From NCBI RefSeq assembly GCF_032842345.1, contig NZ_WBKO01000001.1:1426001-1490000 (forward strand): a DNA stretch of 64,000 nt. The letters run 5' to 3'. This stretch comes from Methanoculleus caldifontis (GTDB lineage: Archaea; Halobacteriota; Methanomicrobia; Methanomicrobiales; Methanoculleaceae). A program made the position numbers and the translations under genes. The notes under the pieces were generated by a model. The model made no database searches, was not told the origin of the DNA, and was given only the letters and a program-made list of their open reading frames with translations. This document shows, one piece after another, positions 26,055 through 34,782 of the stretch; position 1 is the first letter of the stretch, and the number at the start of each line of letters is the position of its first letter.

Positions 26055-27035
26055 TTATGCCCGGGCCCTGTCGTAGAACGAGAGGTCGAAGAGGTCGTCC
26101 TGCGTGAGCGGCCTGCTGATGTAGCCGAGCTCGTGCTGGAGGTTCGTGTACTCCACGACCGAGGTCGTGATGACGTGCGGGTCGGCGGTCCAGGAGCCGT
26201 CCCAGTCCCTGAAGGACGCCTTCACGGTCTCGACGTTCTGTCCGGTCTTTGCGGAGTAGATGGATGCAGCCTCGTCCGGGTGTTCGAGGTTGTACTCCGT
26301 CGCCCTGATGTGGGTCTTCACGATCTGCTCGACGATCTCGGGGTGATCGCGGATCAGGGAGCCGCTCGCAACGAGAACACAGCAGGCGTGGTCTTTCATC
26401 ATCTCGCCCGACTTCACGACGGTCCTTCCCACGCCCTCCGCCACGATGATGGACGGGGACGGGTGGGGCAGGAAGACGCCGTCGACCTGGCCGGCGGAGA
26501 TGGCGGTGGTTGCGGCGCCGGGGTCCATGGCGACGATGGTGACGCTCGCGGGGTCGACGCCGTTCTCCTCAAGCCAGGTCCGGAGGATGGTGTCCTGGAT
26601 GGTTCCGGGCGGGAAGGTGGCGATCTTCTTCCCTGCGAGGTCGGCAGGAGTCGAATACGCGACCCCGTTCCTGATGACGAGGTCGGAGCCCTGGGTCTGG
26701 ACCGCTGCAACGATCTTTGCGTCGAGCCCGTTGCTGACGGCCGCGATGAACGGGGCGGAGCCGACGTAGGCGATGTCAAGGTCCCCGGAGAGCATCGCCT
26801 GCATCTCGGGCGCGCCGGTGCCGAACTGGTAGTCGGTCACCCGCGTGATGCCGAGGTTCGCGAGGTCCTCCTGCCACCACCCCTTCTCCATCGCGGTGAA
26901 GTGGGCGGTCTGGTGAGTGCTCGGCTGGTAGCCGATCCGAAGGTTCGAGACGTCGCCGGTGCCCGTGCACCCGGCGGCGAGGATGAATGCCGCGACGAGG
27001 GCCGCGGCCAGAAGGGTTGCGGTTAGTGATCTCAT
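26055..27035 (-). CDS. ABC transporter substrate-binding lipoprotein, NitT/TauT family
   Basis: A 326-residue exported binding protein. The signal peptide ends in a lipobox (ILAAGC, lipidated C23). The mature protein has LRIGYQPSTHQTAHFTAMEKGWW and GDLDIAYVGSAPFIAAVSNG, the hallmark first lobe of aliphatic sulfonate/taurine/nitrate binding proteins, and DLAGKKIATFPPGTIQDTIL. The true substrate is unknown; in a methanogen sulfonates such as taurine or coenzyme M, or a thiamine precursor, are all conceivable. A 128-base gap separates it from the permease gene. Confidence 0.9.
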   Translation of the reverse strand: MRSLTATLLAAALVAAFILAAGCTGTGDVSNLRIGYQPSTHQTAHFTAMEKGWWQEDLANLGITRVTDYQFGTGAPEMQAMLSGDLDIAYVGSAPFIAAVSNGLDAKIVAAVQTQGSDLVIRNGVAYSTPADLAGKKIATFPPGTIQDTILRTWLEENGVDPASVTIVAMDPGAATTAISAGQVDGVFLPHPSPSIIVAEGVGRTVVKSGEMMKDHACCVLVASGSLIRDHPEIVEQIVKTHIRATEYNLEHPDEAASIYSAKTGQNVETVKASFRDWDGSWTADPHVITTSVVEYTNLQHELGYISRPLTQDDLFDLSFYDRARA

Positions 27036-27580
27036 AATCTCTCCATCTGTATAATGGTATACGGTTAGTCTTGACGTCGAGGGTATATAGTATTGTCGAA
27101 AAACGGGGATTATGTTATATTGTAGTATAAATCCATGTGCAGAAATTCTCCTTATGGGGGTGATTCATGGAAGTTGAAAAGGTCGGTTGGGCGTACTTTT
27201 GGGGATGGGGGGTACGATTACCAGGGTGGCGTTTGCTGGTGGCACGGTGGGGGTTTGGGCATCACGGGGCATGTTTTGTCGAGTGGAACACTGGAACGAG
27301 GAAAGAATCCCATACACTAGACCGTGGGTGTATCGCCTTTAGGGTGGAGGGGGATGCTCCCCCCTCGCACCTCTCGGTGCTCAAGCTTGCTCCGCTCGCA
27401 CTTCGCGGCTTCGCGCCTTCGCGTGAGGTTTTGCCCGTACTATAGGCTTCACGCGAAGCCGCGAAGAGCGCGAAGGAGTATATGGGTGCTGGTTCCCGCC
27501 GGTTACAGAACCCACCGGCCCCCCGTGCGTGGTTTTAATCTCCCTCGCGGCCAAACGGTACAGACAGGACTGTTGATAGA
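27036..27580. other. 545-base intergenic region between the ABC operon and argH
   Basis: No confident gene. Next to the binding-protein start the DNA is AT-rich (27050-27135) and should hold that operon's promoter. 27155-27363 is unusually G-rich on the forward strand; a 92-codon open frame begins at 27167 (ATG) but ends inside the repeat and looks non-coding. Copy B of the dispersed repeat follows (27364-27477). A TATA-like GGTTTTAATC at 27531-27540 may serve argH. Confidence 0.6.
27364..27477 (-). repeat. dispersed palindromic repeat, copy B (reverse orientation)
   Basis: 27364-27426 resembles the left flank of copy A and the reverse complement of its right flank (CTCAAGCTTGCTCCGCTCG). 27447-27477 is the reverse complement of the left end of copy C (CTCCTTCGCG arm). 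The two GC-rich arms can pair imperfectly around a loop at about 27429-27446. Confidence 0.7.
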
Positions 27581-29059
27581 ATGCGTTCGGATCAGATTCG
27601 GCAGGGCCGTCTTTCCGGCGAGCGTTCGGGCGACCTCGAGCACTTTCTTGCATCGATGGAGGCCGACCGCTGGATTGCGGAGGCGGACCTCCTCGTGGAT
27701 ATGGCGCACCTCCTCGGCCTTCGCCGGCAGGGGATCATCGACGAGGCCCCGGCACGGGCGCTGATGGCGGCGCTCCTCGACCTCCACGACCACGGGCTCC
27801 CGGAGGAGGCGTTCGACGAGAAGTTCGAGGACATCCACGCCGGGAAGGAGGCCTACCTCATCGACCGGGTCGGCGAGGACTTCGGCGGCCGCCTCCATAT
27901 GGGCCGGTCCCGGAACGACGAGGTCGCGACCTGCATACGGGTTCGGTTGAAGCAGGAGCTTATCGCCCTCGTGCGGTCGCTAGACGATCTCCGGCGGACC
28001 CTGCTCGACGTCGCCGCCGCCCACACGGAGACGGTGATGCCGGGCTTCACCCACCTCCAGCACGCCCAGCCCACGACGCTGGCCCACTACCTCCTCGCCT
28101 ACGAGCAGGCCTTCTCGCGGGATACGGCCAGATTGCGCGAAGCATACGCACGGGTGGACGTATCGCCCCTCGGTTCCGCGGCGTTCGCCTCGACCGGCTT
28201 TCCCCTCGACCGCGTCTACACGGCCGGACTCCTCGGCTTCTCCCGGCCGGCGCCAAACAGCATGGACGCGGTCGCCGCCCGGGACTTCGCGATCGAGGTG
28301 CTTGCCGGCGTAGCCGTCTCGATGACGACGGCGAGCCGGCTCTGCGAGGAACTGGTCATCTGGAGCACCGCGTTCGTCGGGTTCGTCCAGCTCGACGACG
28401 CCTACTGCTCCACCTCCTCGATCATGCCCCAGAAGAAGAACCCTGACGTGGCGGAGATCATGCGGGCGAAGGCCGGATCGGCCGCAGGTTCGCTCGCCGC
28501 GGCGATCACGATCGTCAAGGGCCTCCCCATGAGCTACAACCGCGACCTCCAGGAACTGACCCCGCACCTCTGGCGGGGCGTGGAGTCCGCCCGGCAGAGC
28601 ATCCCCCTCCTTGCCGGCATGATCGGCACCGCGACCTTCCGGACGGAGCGGATGGCTGCCGAGGCGGGCAGGGGCTTCTCGACCGCAACGGAGCTCGCCG
28701 ACGTCCTGGTCAGGGAGTACGGGCTTCCCTTCCGCACCGCCCACCGGATCGTCGGGCGGGCGGTGAGGCACGGGTCGCTCGACCTCGCCACCGTCGAGGC
28801 CGCCGCACGGGAGGCCGCCGGGATCTCGGTCGTGGAGCTGGGCGTGACGGAGGAGAAGATCGCCTCCGTCCTCGACCCCGTCCACGCAGTCGCGGTCCGG
28901 AATATCGTCGGCGGCCCGGCGCCCGCGGCGGTCGCGGTGCAACTTTCGGAGCAGCAGGACCTCCTCGCCCGGGATACGGCATGGGCGGAGGAGACCGGTG
29001 CGGCGTTATCGAGCGCATTCGAACACCTTATCCTTGAATCACGGAGGCTGATAGCATAA
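27581..29059 (+). CDS. argH: argininosuccinate lyase
   Basis: A 492-residue enzyme of the fumarase/aspartase superfamily, splitting argininosuccinate into arginine and fumarate. The active-site signature SSIMPQKKNPDVAEIMRAK is complete. Other landmarks are HMGRSRNDEVATCIRVRLK, TVMPGFTHLQHAQPTTLAHYL and SPLGSAAFASTGFPLDR. The length is a little above the ~460 usual. The fumarate product is also a substrate of the fum operon 4 kb away. Its stop codon abuts or overlaps the gatD beginning. Confidence 0.96.
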   Translation: MRSDQIRQGRLSGERSGDLEHFLASMEADRWIAEADLLVDMAHLLGLRRQGIIDEAPARALMAALLDLHDHGLPEEAFDEKFEDIHAGKEAYLIDRVGEDFGGRLHMGRSRNDEVATCIRVRLKQELIALVRSLDDLRRTLLDVAAAHTETVMPGFTHLQHAQPTTLAHYLLAYEQAFSRDTARLREAYARVDVSPLGSAAFASTGFPLDRVYTAGLLGFSRPAPNSMDAVAARDFAIEVLAGVAVSMTTASRLCEELVIWSTAFVGFVQLDDAYCSTSSIMPQKKNPDVAEIMRAKAGSAAGSLAAAITIVKGLPMSYNRDLQELTPHLWRGVESARQSIPLLAGMIGTATFRTERMAAEAGRGFSTATELADVLVREYGLPFRTAHRIVGRAVRHGSLDLATVEAAAREAAGISVVELGVTEEKIASVLDPVHAVAVRNIVGGPAPAAVAVQLSEQQDLLARDTAWAEETGAALSSAFEHLILESRRLIA

Positions 29060-29085
29060 CCGAGACACTTCAGACCGGCGATCTG

Positions 29086-30288
29086 GTGCGGTACGTGAAC
29101 GGCGGGACCGCCCTCACCGGCACCTACATCACCGAGCGGGATGGGATGGCCGTCGTCAAACTGGGGAACGGCTATAACATCGGGACATCCCCCGAAAAGA
29201 TCGAGTTCGTCGGGCGGGCAGCTCCGCAGCCGCCGGCAGGCGCGGGGGTCGTCGTCCAGAACCCCGACCTCCCGGACCTCGCCGTCATATCCACCGGCGG
29301 GACGATCGCGAGCCGGGTGGACTACCGGACGGGAGCGGTGATGAGCCAGTTCTCGGCAAGCGATATCCTGCGGGCGATCCCCGAACTCGGGGATATCGCC
29401 CGCTACCGCGACCGGCAGGTCGCGAGCATCCTCTCGGAGAACATGCGCCCGGACCTCTGGCAGAGCCTTGCCCGGGCGGTCTATGAGGAGGTCCGGAACG
29501 GCGTCGCCGGGGTGATCGTCACTCACGGCACCGACACGATGGCCTACTCGGCGGCGGCGGTCCGGTTCATGCTCAGGACCCCGGTGCCGGTCGTCTTCGT
29601 CGGCTCTCAGCGGTCCGCCGACCGGCCGAGCTCCGACAACGCCATGAACGCTCTCTGCAGCGCCGCCGTCGCCGCAGGCGACCTCGGCGAGGTCGCGGTC
29701 GTGATGCACGCGACGACGAACGACGACCGATGCGCCATCCACCGTGCGACGAGAGTCCGCAAGATGCACACCTCGCGGCGGGACGCCTTCCAGAGCATGG
29801 GGATGGAGCCTCTCGGCTATGTCGACTACCCCACCCTCTCCGTCGGCCTCTCGGACGAGGCGGTCCGGCGGGGTGCAGAGGAGCCGGAACTCCGCGACGC
29901 GCTCGAGGAGCGGTGCGCTCTCCTCCACTTCTATCCCGGCATGCCTCCCGCAGTCCTTGACGCCTTCGAGGGCTATAAGGGCCTGGTCCTCTCGGGAACG
30001 GGCCTCGGCCACGTCTCGACGGAGTGGATACCCCGGCTTACCGAGATGATCGAGGGCGGGACGACCGTCGTCATGACCTCCCAGTGCCTCCACGGCCGGG
30101 TCTGCGACCGGGTCTACAACACGGGGAGAGACCTCCTTGCCGCCGGCGTCGTCGAGGGCGAGGATATGCTTCCCGAGGCGGCGCTCGTCAAGCTGATGTG
30201 GGTGCTCGGGAACGAACCCGACCCCGAGAAGGCACGAGCGCTGATGCGGACCGACCTTGCGGGCGAGATCCGGCGGAGGTCGATATGA
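29086..30288 (+). CDS. gatD: glutamyl-tRNA(Gln) amidotransferase subunit D
   Basis: An asparaginase-like subunit that releases ammonia from glutamine or asparagine for GatE. The two threonine motifs are STGGTIASRVDY and VTHGTDTMAYSAAA; the active-site lysine region is VVMHATTNDDR. The first ~60 residues form the GatD-specific barrel (TYITERDGMAVVKLGNGYNIG). The first canonical start is GTG 29086, but homology appears to begin earlier (ETLQTGDLV from about 29062), where there is no ATG, GTG or TTG. An ATA codon overlaps the argH stop at 29056. The stop overlaps gatE (ATGA). Confidence 0.92.
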   Translation: MRYVNGGTALTGTYITERDGMAVVKLGNGYNIGTSPEKIEFVGRAAPQPPAGAGVVVQNPDLPDLAVISTGGTIASRVDYRTGAVMSQFSASDILRAIPELGDIARYRDRQVASILSENMRPDLWQSLARAVYEEVRNGVAGVIVTHGTDTMAYSAAAVRFMLRTPVPVVFVGSQRSADRPSSDNAMNALCSAAVAAGDLGEVAVVMHATTNDDRCAIHRATRVRKMHTSRRDAFQSMGMEPLGYVDYPTLSVGLSDEAVRRGAEEPELRDALEERCALLHFYPGMPPAVLDAFEGYKGLVLSGTGLGHVSTEWIPRLTEMIEGGTTVVMTSQCLHGRVCDRVYNTGRDLLAAGVVEGEDMLPEAALVKLMWVLGNEPDPEKARALMRTDLAGEIRRRSI

Positions 30289-32147
30289 TGGATTACCAGA
30301 ACCTCGGCCTCAAGGCCGGTATCGAGATCCACCAGCAGCTCGACACTGCCGAGAAACTCTTCTGCCGGTGCCCCACCTGCCTCAGGGAGACCGCCGAGCG
30401 GACGGGTGAGTTCCACCGCTACCTCCGGGCGACGGAGAGCGAGCTCGGGGAGATCGACCGGGCGGCACGGGAAGAGATGCGGCTTGTGCGGAAGTTCTGC
30501 TACTACACCTACGACACGGTCTGCCTGGTGGAGCACGACGAGGAGCCCCCGACCCCGATGAACCCCGAGGCGCTCGAGGTCTGCCTCACGATCGCAAAGA
30601 TGCTCGGCATGACGCCCGTCGAGCAGGTCCACACGATGCGCAAACTCGTCATCGACGGCTCGAACACCAGCGGGTTCCAGCGGACGGCGCTCGTCGCGCT
30701 CTCCGGCGCCCTCCCCGACGGCTGCCGGATCGAGACGATCTGCCTCGAGGAGGAGGCGGCCCAGCGCGTGGAGGGCGAGACCTTCTCCCTCGACCGCCTG
30801 GGGATCCCGCTCGTCGAGATCACGACCGCCCCCGACATGCACACCCCCGAGGCCGTCCAGCAGGTCGCCGAGTACATCGGGATGGTCCTCCGCTCGACCG
30901 GCCGGGTGAAGCGCGGCCTCGGCACGATCCGGCAGGACGTCAACATCTCGATCGCGGGCGGCGCCCGGGTCGAGATCAAGGGCGTTCAGGAGCTCGGCCT
31001 GATCGCCGAGGTCGTCCGCCGCGAGGTCGAGCGGCAGACGAGCCTCCTTGCGATCCGTGACGAACTCCGGGAGAGGGGCGCCACGGTCGACCGTAACGTC
31101 GTCGACGTCACAGCCCTCTTTGCCGAGACGAAATCCGCCATCTTAAAGAAGGCGAAGGCCGTCCTCGCCATCCGGCTCTGCGGGTTTGCCGGACTTGTCG
31201 GGCGGGAGATCCAGCCCGGCCGCCGGCTCGGGAGCGAGATGTCGGACTACGCGAAGAAGTGCGGCGTCGGCGGGATCTTCCACACCGACGAGCTCCCCGC
31301 CTACGGCGTCACCGCCGACGAGGTGGAGCGCCTGCGTTCGCTCGTCGGTGCGGAGGAGAACGACTGCGTCGTCATCGTGGCGGCAGGGCGCGAGCGTGCC
31401 GGCTGCGCGATCGAGCAGGTCATCGTCCGGGCGGAGATGGCCCTATCGGGCGTCCCCGAAGAGACCCGGAAGATGCTCGAAGAGGGGAGTACGGCCTACA
31501 TGCGCCCGCTCCCCGGCGCCGCCCGGATGTATCCCGAGACCGACGTCTTCTCGGTCGCAATCGACGCCGACCGCTGGGACCGGACTGCCGTCCCCGAACT
31601 TCTCACCGGCCGTGCGGCCCGGTTCGTCCGGGAGTTCGGGCTCGACGAGGCTCTGGCGCGGCAGGTTGCGTTCTCCGAGCGGCTGCCGATCTTCGAGAGA
31701 GCGGTCGCCGCCGGCGTCCGTCCCACCCTCGCGGCCCGGACGCTCCTTGCCACCTGCCGGGAGCTCGCCCGCGACGGCGTCGCCGTCGACCGGGTGGACG
31801 AAGAGACCCTCCTCGCCCTCCTCTCGGCCGTCGAGGCCGGCGGAGCCGCCAAGGAGGCGATCCCCGACCTCATCACCGAGCTCGCAAAGACAGCGGGCGC
31901 CGGCGCCGGGAAACCGCGCGAGCGGGTGGATGCCGCCATCGCAAAGATGGCCCCCGCCGTCTCGCAGGCGGACGTGGAGGCGATCGTCCGCCGGGTCGTG
32001 GCCGAACGGGAGGCGTTCGCCCGCGAGCGGGGTATGGGCGCGCTCGGTCCCCTGATGGGTATCGTCATGCAGGAGGTCCGGGGGAGCGTGGACGGGAAAG
32101 TCGTCAGCGAGGCCCTCCGGCGGGAGCTCAAGCACCTCCTCTCGTGA
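30285..32147 (+). CDS. gatE: glutamyl-tRNA(Gln) amidotransferase subunit E
   Basis: A 620-residue kinase-amidase subunit that activates and amidates Glu-tRNA(Gln), the archaeal route to Gln-tRNA. The GatB-like core starts LGLKAGIEIHQQLDT with a zinc cluster CRCPTC, then SGFQRTALVALSG, RLGIPLVEITTAPDMHTPEA and GTIRQDVNISIAGG. An AspRS-type insertion (about residues 280-410) separates it from the YqeY-like tail (AAKEAIPDLITELA). The open frame extends far upstream within gatD; the ATG at 30285 is correct. Confidence 0.95.
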   Translation: MMDYQNLGLKAGIEIHQQLDTAEKLFCRCPTCLRETAERTGEFHRYLRATESELGEIDRAAREEMRLVRKFCYYTYDTVCLVEHDEEPPTPMNPEALEVCLTIAKMLGMTPVEQVHTMRKLVIDGSNTSGFQRTALVALSGALPDGCRIETICLEEEAAQRVEGETFSLDRLGIPLVEITTAPDMHTPEAVQQVAEYIGMVLRSTGRVKRGLGTIRQDVNISIAGGARVEIKGVQELGLIAEVVRREVERQTSLLAIRDELRERGATVDRNVVDVTALFAETKSAILKKAKAVLAIRLCGFAGLVGREIQPGRRLGSEMSDYAKKCGVGGIFHTDELPAYGVTADEVERLRSLVGAEENDCVVIVAAGRERAGCAIEQVIVRAEMALSGVPEETRKMLEEGSTAYMRPLPGAARMYPETDVFSVAIDADRWDRTAVPELLTGRAARFVREFGLDEALARQVAFSERLPIFERAVAAGVRPTLAARTLLATCRELARDGVAVDRVDEETLLALLSAVEAGGAAKEAIPDLITELAKTAGAGAGKPRERVDAAIAKMAPAVSQADVEAIVRRVVAEREAFARERGMGALGPLMGIVMQEVRGSVDGKVVSEALRRELKHLLS

Positions 32148-32171
32148 GGTGCGGGGCGACCCGTTCCGGGT

Positions 32172-32209
32172 AACTTTTATCATCGGGTCTGCTCATAAAT
32201 ATAAAGGAG
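32172..32209 (+). promoter_or_regulatory. promoter and ribosome site of the RGG-protein gene
   Basis: AACTTTTATC at about 32172-32181 fits a TATA box, and AAAGGAG at 32203-32209 is a good ribosome site nine bases before the ATG at 32218. The gene is thus likely transcribed independently of gatE. Confidence 0.45.
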
Positions 32210-32217
32210 TTTTACCC

Positions 32218-32532
32218 ATGGGAAAGACAGGAACTGTTCAGTGGGCCCAGGTCAAGGGCGTGAAGGGGCAGATAAGGCTCGTCCCCGCAAGTGAAGGCGA
32301 AGTGAAGAGACCCGGCCCGAACCAGCGGTTCAAGCCGGCAGCAGACATCCAGAAGCGTGCGAACCGGGAAGGCCAGGACCCCCGGCGCGGCGGACGCGGC
32401 GGACGCGGCGGACGTGGCGGACGCGGCGGGAGCAGAGGTGGAGCAGGCGGCCCGACGGTCGACCCGCGGGTACGCAAGTGCGTGCGGCGCGCCAAGGTCT
32501 CGGCTCTCGGAACCAAGCAGAAATCGAGATAA
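32218..32532 (+). CDS. small basic RGG-rich protein (DUF5350-like)
   Basis: A 104-residue, very basic protein. The N-terminal half (MGKTGTVQWAQVKGVKGQIR, then KRPGPNQRFKPAADIQKR) matches a small conserved Methanomicrobiales/methanogen family that I recall as DUF5350. A middle tract of about five RGG units plus SRGGAGG resembles RNA-binding RGG boxes, and the tail KCVRRAKVSALGTKQKSR is again basic. Nucleic-acid binding, perhaps to ribosomes or RNA, is inferred from composition only. A strong ribosome site implies high expression. Confidence 0.75.
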   Translation: MGKTGTVQWAQVKGVKGQIRLVPASEGEVKRPGPNQRFKPAADIQKRANREGQDPRRGGRGGRGGRGGRGGSRGGAGGPTVDPRVRKCVRRAKVSALGTKQKSR

Positions 32533-32556
32533 GCCGTCTCCTTCTTCTCTTCAATA

Positions 32557-32566
32557 CTTTTTATAG
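32557..32566 (+). promoter_or_regulatory. TATA box of a leaderless gene
   Basis: CTTTTTATAG ends 21 bases before the ATG at 32588, the spacing expected for a leaderless message. The preceding pyrimidine-rich stretch (32537-32553) may end the RGG-protein transcript. Confidence 0.6.
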
Positions 32567-32587
32567 TTGCGAGTTCCAGTATGTGGT

Positions 32588-32944
32588 ATGGATCTCAAAA
32601 CGGCCATCAGGACGTACCAGTTTGCTGAACGGGCGAAATCGGAACTGATTGTCGGGTCGCATCTGACGACGGCCCTGATCCAGTTTCCGGTCCAGGAGAA
32701 GCCCGGCGGGAAACGGATGCTCCTGATGGTGCTCGAGTCGATCCGCTCGGAGCTCGAGTTTGCTCACGGCGACACGGGGCACAGTGAATTCCGGAAGGCC
32801 ATCGACCACCTCAACGAGGCGATCAGCCTGACCGAGAGCATGGAACTCGGCGCCGCGTCGGAGCGGATGAGCAGGGCCGTCAGCGCCGCCACGACCGCTG
32901 CCCAGGAAGCATGGGAAATGCTCAAGGAACATGAACTCCTCTGA
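32588..32944 (+). CDS. conserved hypothetical helical protein, 118 aa
   Basis: Function not recognised. The protein is predicted all-helical from its heptad-like text (AIRTYQFAERAKSELIVGSH, KAIDHLNEAISLTESMEL, SAATTAAQEAWEMLKEHELL) and has no signal or membrane segment. A TTG 21 bases upstream is in frame, but the TATA spacing points to the ATG at 32588. It overlaps the nitroreductase gene by 14 bases, so the two are co-expressed and may interact. Confidence 0.7.
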   Translation: MDLKTAIRTYQFAERAKSELIVGSHLTTALIQFPVQEKPGGKRMLLMVLESIRSELEFAHGDTGHSEFRKAIDHLNEAISLTESMELGAASERMSRAVSAATTAAQEAWEMLKEHELL

Positions 32945-33458
32945 TCTCTTCCGCTTCCTGAAAGCGCGGTCGTCGGTCCGGGAATACTCCGGGGAGCCGC
33001 TCGACCCCGAGGATATCGAGTATATCCTCGCCGCCGCGAGCACGGCGCCGAGCGCCGGCAACCGGGAGGCCTGGGACGTCGTCGTCGTCACCGACGAGGA
33101 CATCAGGCTGGAGCTCGCGCTCGCGGCGCTCGAGCAGGTGCACGTCCGGGACGCTCCCGCAGTCTTCGTGGTCTGCGCGAACTATGTCCGATCCATGACG
33201 CAGTACGGGGAGCGGGGAATCCTCTACGCGGTCGAGGACGCTGCAATCGCCTGCACCTACATGATGCTTGCCGCCCACGCCCGCGACCTGCACTCGTGCT
33301 GGACCGGGGCGTTCGAAGAGGACGAGGTCAGAGAACTCCTCGGCCTCCCGCAGCATATCCGCCCCGTCGCGCTCCTTGCGGTCGGGAAGGGGACGCCGCC
33401 GCTCGAACCCATGAAACGGATGCCGGTGGACGAGCACGTACACCGTGAGACCTGGTAG
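32931..33458 (+). CDS. nitroreductase-family flavoprotein
   Basis: A 175-residue nitroreductase-fold oxidoreductase that would bind FMN as a dimer. KARSSVREYSGEPLDPEDIEYILAAASTAPSAGNREAW is the FMN-phosphate region (described at about residues 9-46), AIACTYMMLAAHARDLHSCWTGAF is the isoalloxazine-side helix, and RPVALLAVGKG forms the last strand. Substrate unknown. It starts within the preceding small gene and is followed after 21 bases by the UPF0212 gene. Confidence 0.88.
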   Translation: MNSSDLFRFLKARSSVREYSGEPLDPEDIEYILAAASTAPSAGNREAWDVVVVTDEDIRLELALAALEQVHVRDAPAVFVVCANYVRSMTQYGERGILYAVEDAAIACTYMMLAAHARDLHSCWTGAFEEDEVRELLGLPQHIRPVALLAVGKGTPPLEPMKRMPVDEHVHRETW

Positions 33459-33479
33459 GATAACACTCTTGGAGAGATT

Positions 33480-33818
33480 ATGCCGGATTATTTGGTTACG
33501 CTTGAGTCAGCGTGGATACTGAAAGATGTCAAGTCCTTAGACGACGCCGTGAGCATCGCGATCAGCGAGGCCGGGAAACGGCTCAACCCCTCGGCGAAGT
33601 TCGTCGAGATCGAGGCCGGGATGAGCGCCTGCCCCTTCTGCGAGGGAGAACTCGATAGCGCCCTCGTCGTGGCGAACACCGCCCTCGTCGGGCTCGTGCT
33701 CCAGATGAAGGTCTTCCGTGCGGAGTCGGGGGAGCACGCGGCCCGGATCGCGAAGTCGGTCGTCGGGAAAGCGCTCCGCGACGTCCCGCTGAAAGTCCAG
33801 GATGTGCAAGAACTATGA
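33480..33818 (+). CDS. UPF0212 family protein (DUF555)
   Basis: A 112-residue archaeal protein of UPF0212/DUF555. The characteristic text is [39 protein letters not shown], then [20 protein letters not shown]. The CPFC pair could bind metal but there is only one pair. Function unknown. Its final four bases overlap the PfkB kinase start (ATGA), so the two are translationally coupled. Confidence 0.9.
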   Translation: MPDYLVTLESAWILKDVKSLDDAVSIAISEAGKRLNPSAKFVEIEAGMSACPFCEGELDSALVVANTALVGLVLQMKVFRAESGEHAARIAKSVVGKALRDVPLKVQDVQEL

Positions 33819-34705
33819 TCGCCGTCGTCGGGCATACCGCCATCGACCACCTCTTCCGGGTGCCGAAACTTCCCGGGCGGCACAACTCGACCTATATCAC
33901 CGATCATAAGGTCTACTTCGGCGGCGGGGCGGCGAACATCGCGGCGGGAATTGCGATGCTCGGCGAGCGCTGCCGCCTGGTCTCCACGGTCGGCGGGGAC
34001 TTCCCGGGGAGCGACTACGACCTCTGGCTGCACGACCTCGGGATCGTGCAGGACTTCACCCAGGTGAAGGACACCCGCACCGCGACCGCGTTCATCTTCA
34101 CGGATGACGGGGGCGACCAGGAGACCTTCTTTGAGTGGGGGGCGTCCGTCGCGTTCGCTACGGCGGAGGCTCCCGCCCTCGATTTCGTCCACATGGCGAC
34201 GGCCGACCCCGACTTCAACGTCCGGGTCGCCCAGACGAGCACGTTCGCATCATTCGACCCGGGACAGGACCTCCTCCGCTACACCCCGGACCAGCTCGAG
34301 ATCATCCTCGCGAACATCGACATCCTCTTCTCGAACAACCACGAGATGGACCGGATGTGCGAGATGCTCGGGATGGAGCGCCGGGCGCTCGTCGCCTCGG
34401 TCCCGATGGTCGTCACGACCCGGGGATCGGAGGGGAGCCTCCTCTGCATGGACGGCGAGGAGCACCACGTCCCGGCCGTCCGGGTGGATGCCGTCGACCC
34501 CACCGGGGCCGGCGACGGCTACCGGGCCGGTTTCCTCACGGCATTCCGGAAGGGCTACGCCCCGATCGACTGCTGCCGCGCGGGTGCGGTGGTCTCGTCC
34601 TTCGTCGTAGAGAGGACGGGCACCCAGACGAACCTTCCCGACTGGGGCAGGATGCTTGAGCGATACCGGAAGGTCTTTGGCGAGCCCGGGAAAATAATTT
34701 CCTGA
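33815..34705 (+). CDS. PfkB-family carbohydrate/nucleoside kinase
   Basis: A 296-residue ribokinase-fold kinase. The N-terminal [15 protein letters not shown] loop and the C-terminal [17 protein letters not shown] (anion hole and catalytic aspartate) are intact. The opening [20 protein letters not shown] and the [10 protein letters not shown] segment resemble the archaeal nucleoside kinase type (as in M. jannaschii), but ribose, adenosine or another substrate cannot be told apart by eye. Coupled to UPF0212. Confidence 0.88.
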   Translation: MIAVVGHTAIDHLFRVPKLPGRHNSTYITDHKVYFGGGAANIAAGIAMLGERCRLVSTVGGDFPGSDYDLWLHDLGIVQDFTQVKDTRTATAFIFTDDGGDQETFFEWGASVAFATAEAPALDFVHMATADPDFNVRVAQTSTFASFDPGQDLLRYTPDQLEIILANIDILFSNNHEMDRMCEMLGMERRALVASVPMVVTTRGSEGSLLCMDGEEHHVPAVRVDAVDPTGAGDGYRAGFLTAFRKGYAPIDCCRAGAVVSSFVVERTGTQTNLPDWGRMLERYRKVFGEPGKIIS

Positions 34706-34782
34706 ATTATGGGGTATAACGTGCGGTCTGCCGGCCGGATGGTGCCGGCGTTACCTCCCGGCCTAAAACCCGGGGGCGTCTG

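Noticed and set aside
27167-27445. 92-codon frame starting at an ATG after GGGGGTGATTC
   Set aside because: G-rich composition, no recognised similarity, and the C-terminal third is repeat copy B. Left as an uncertain non-coding region.
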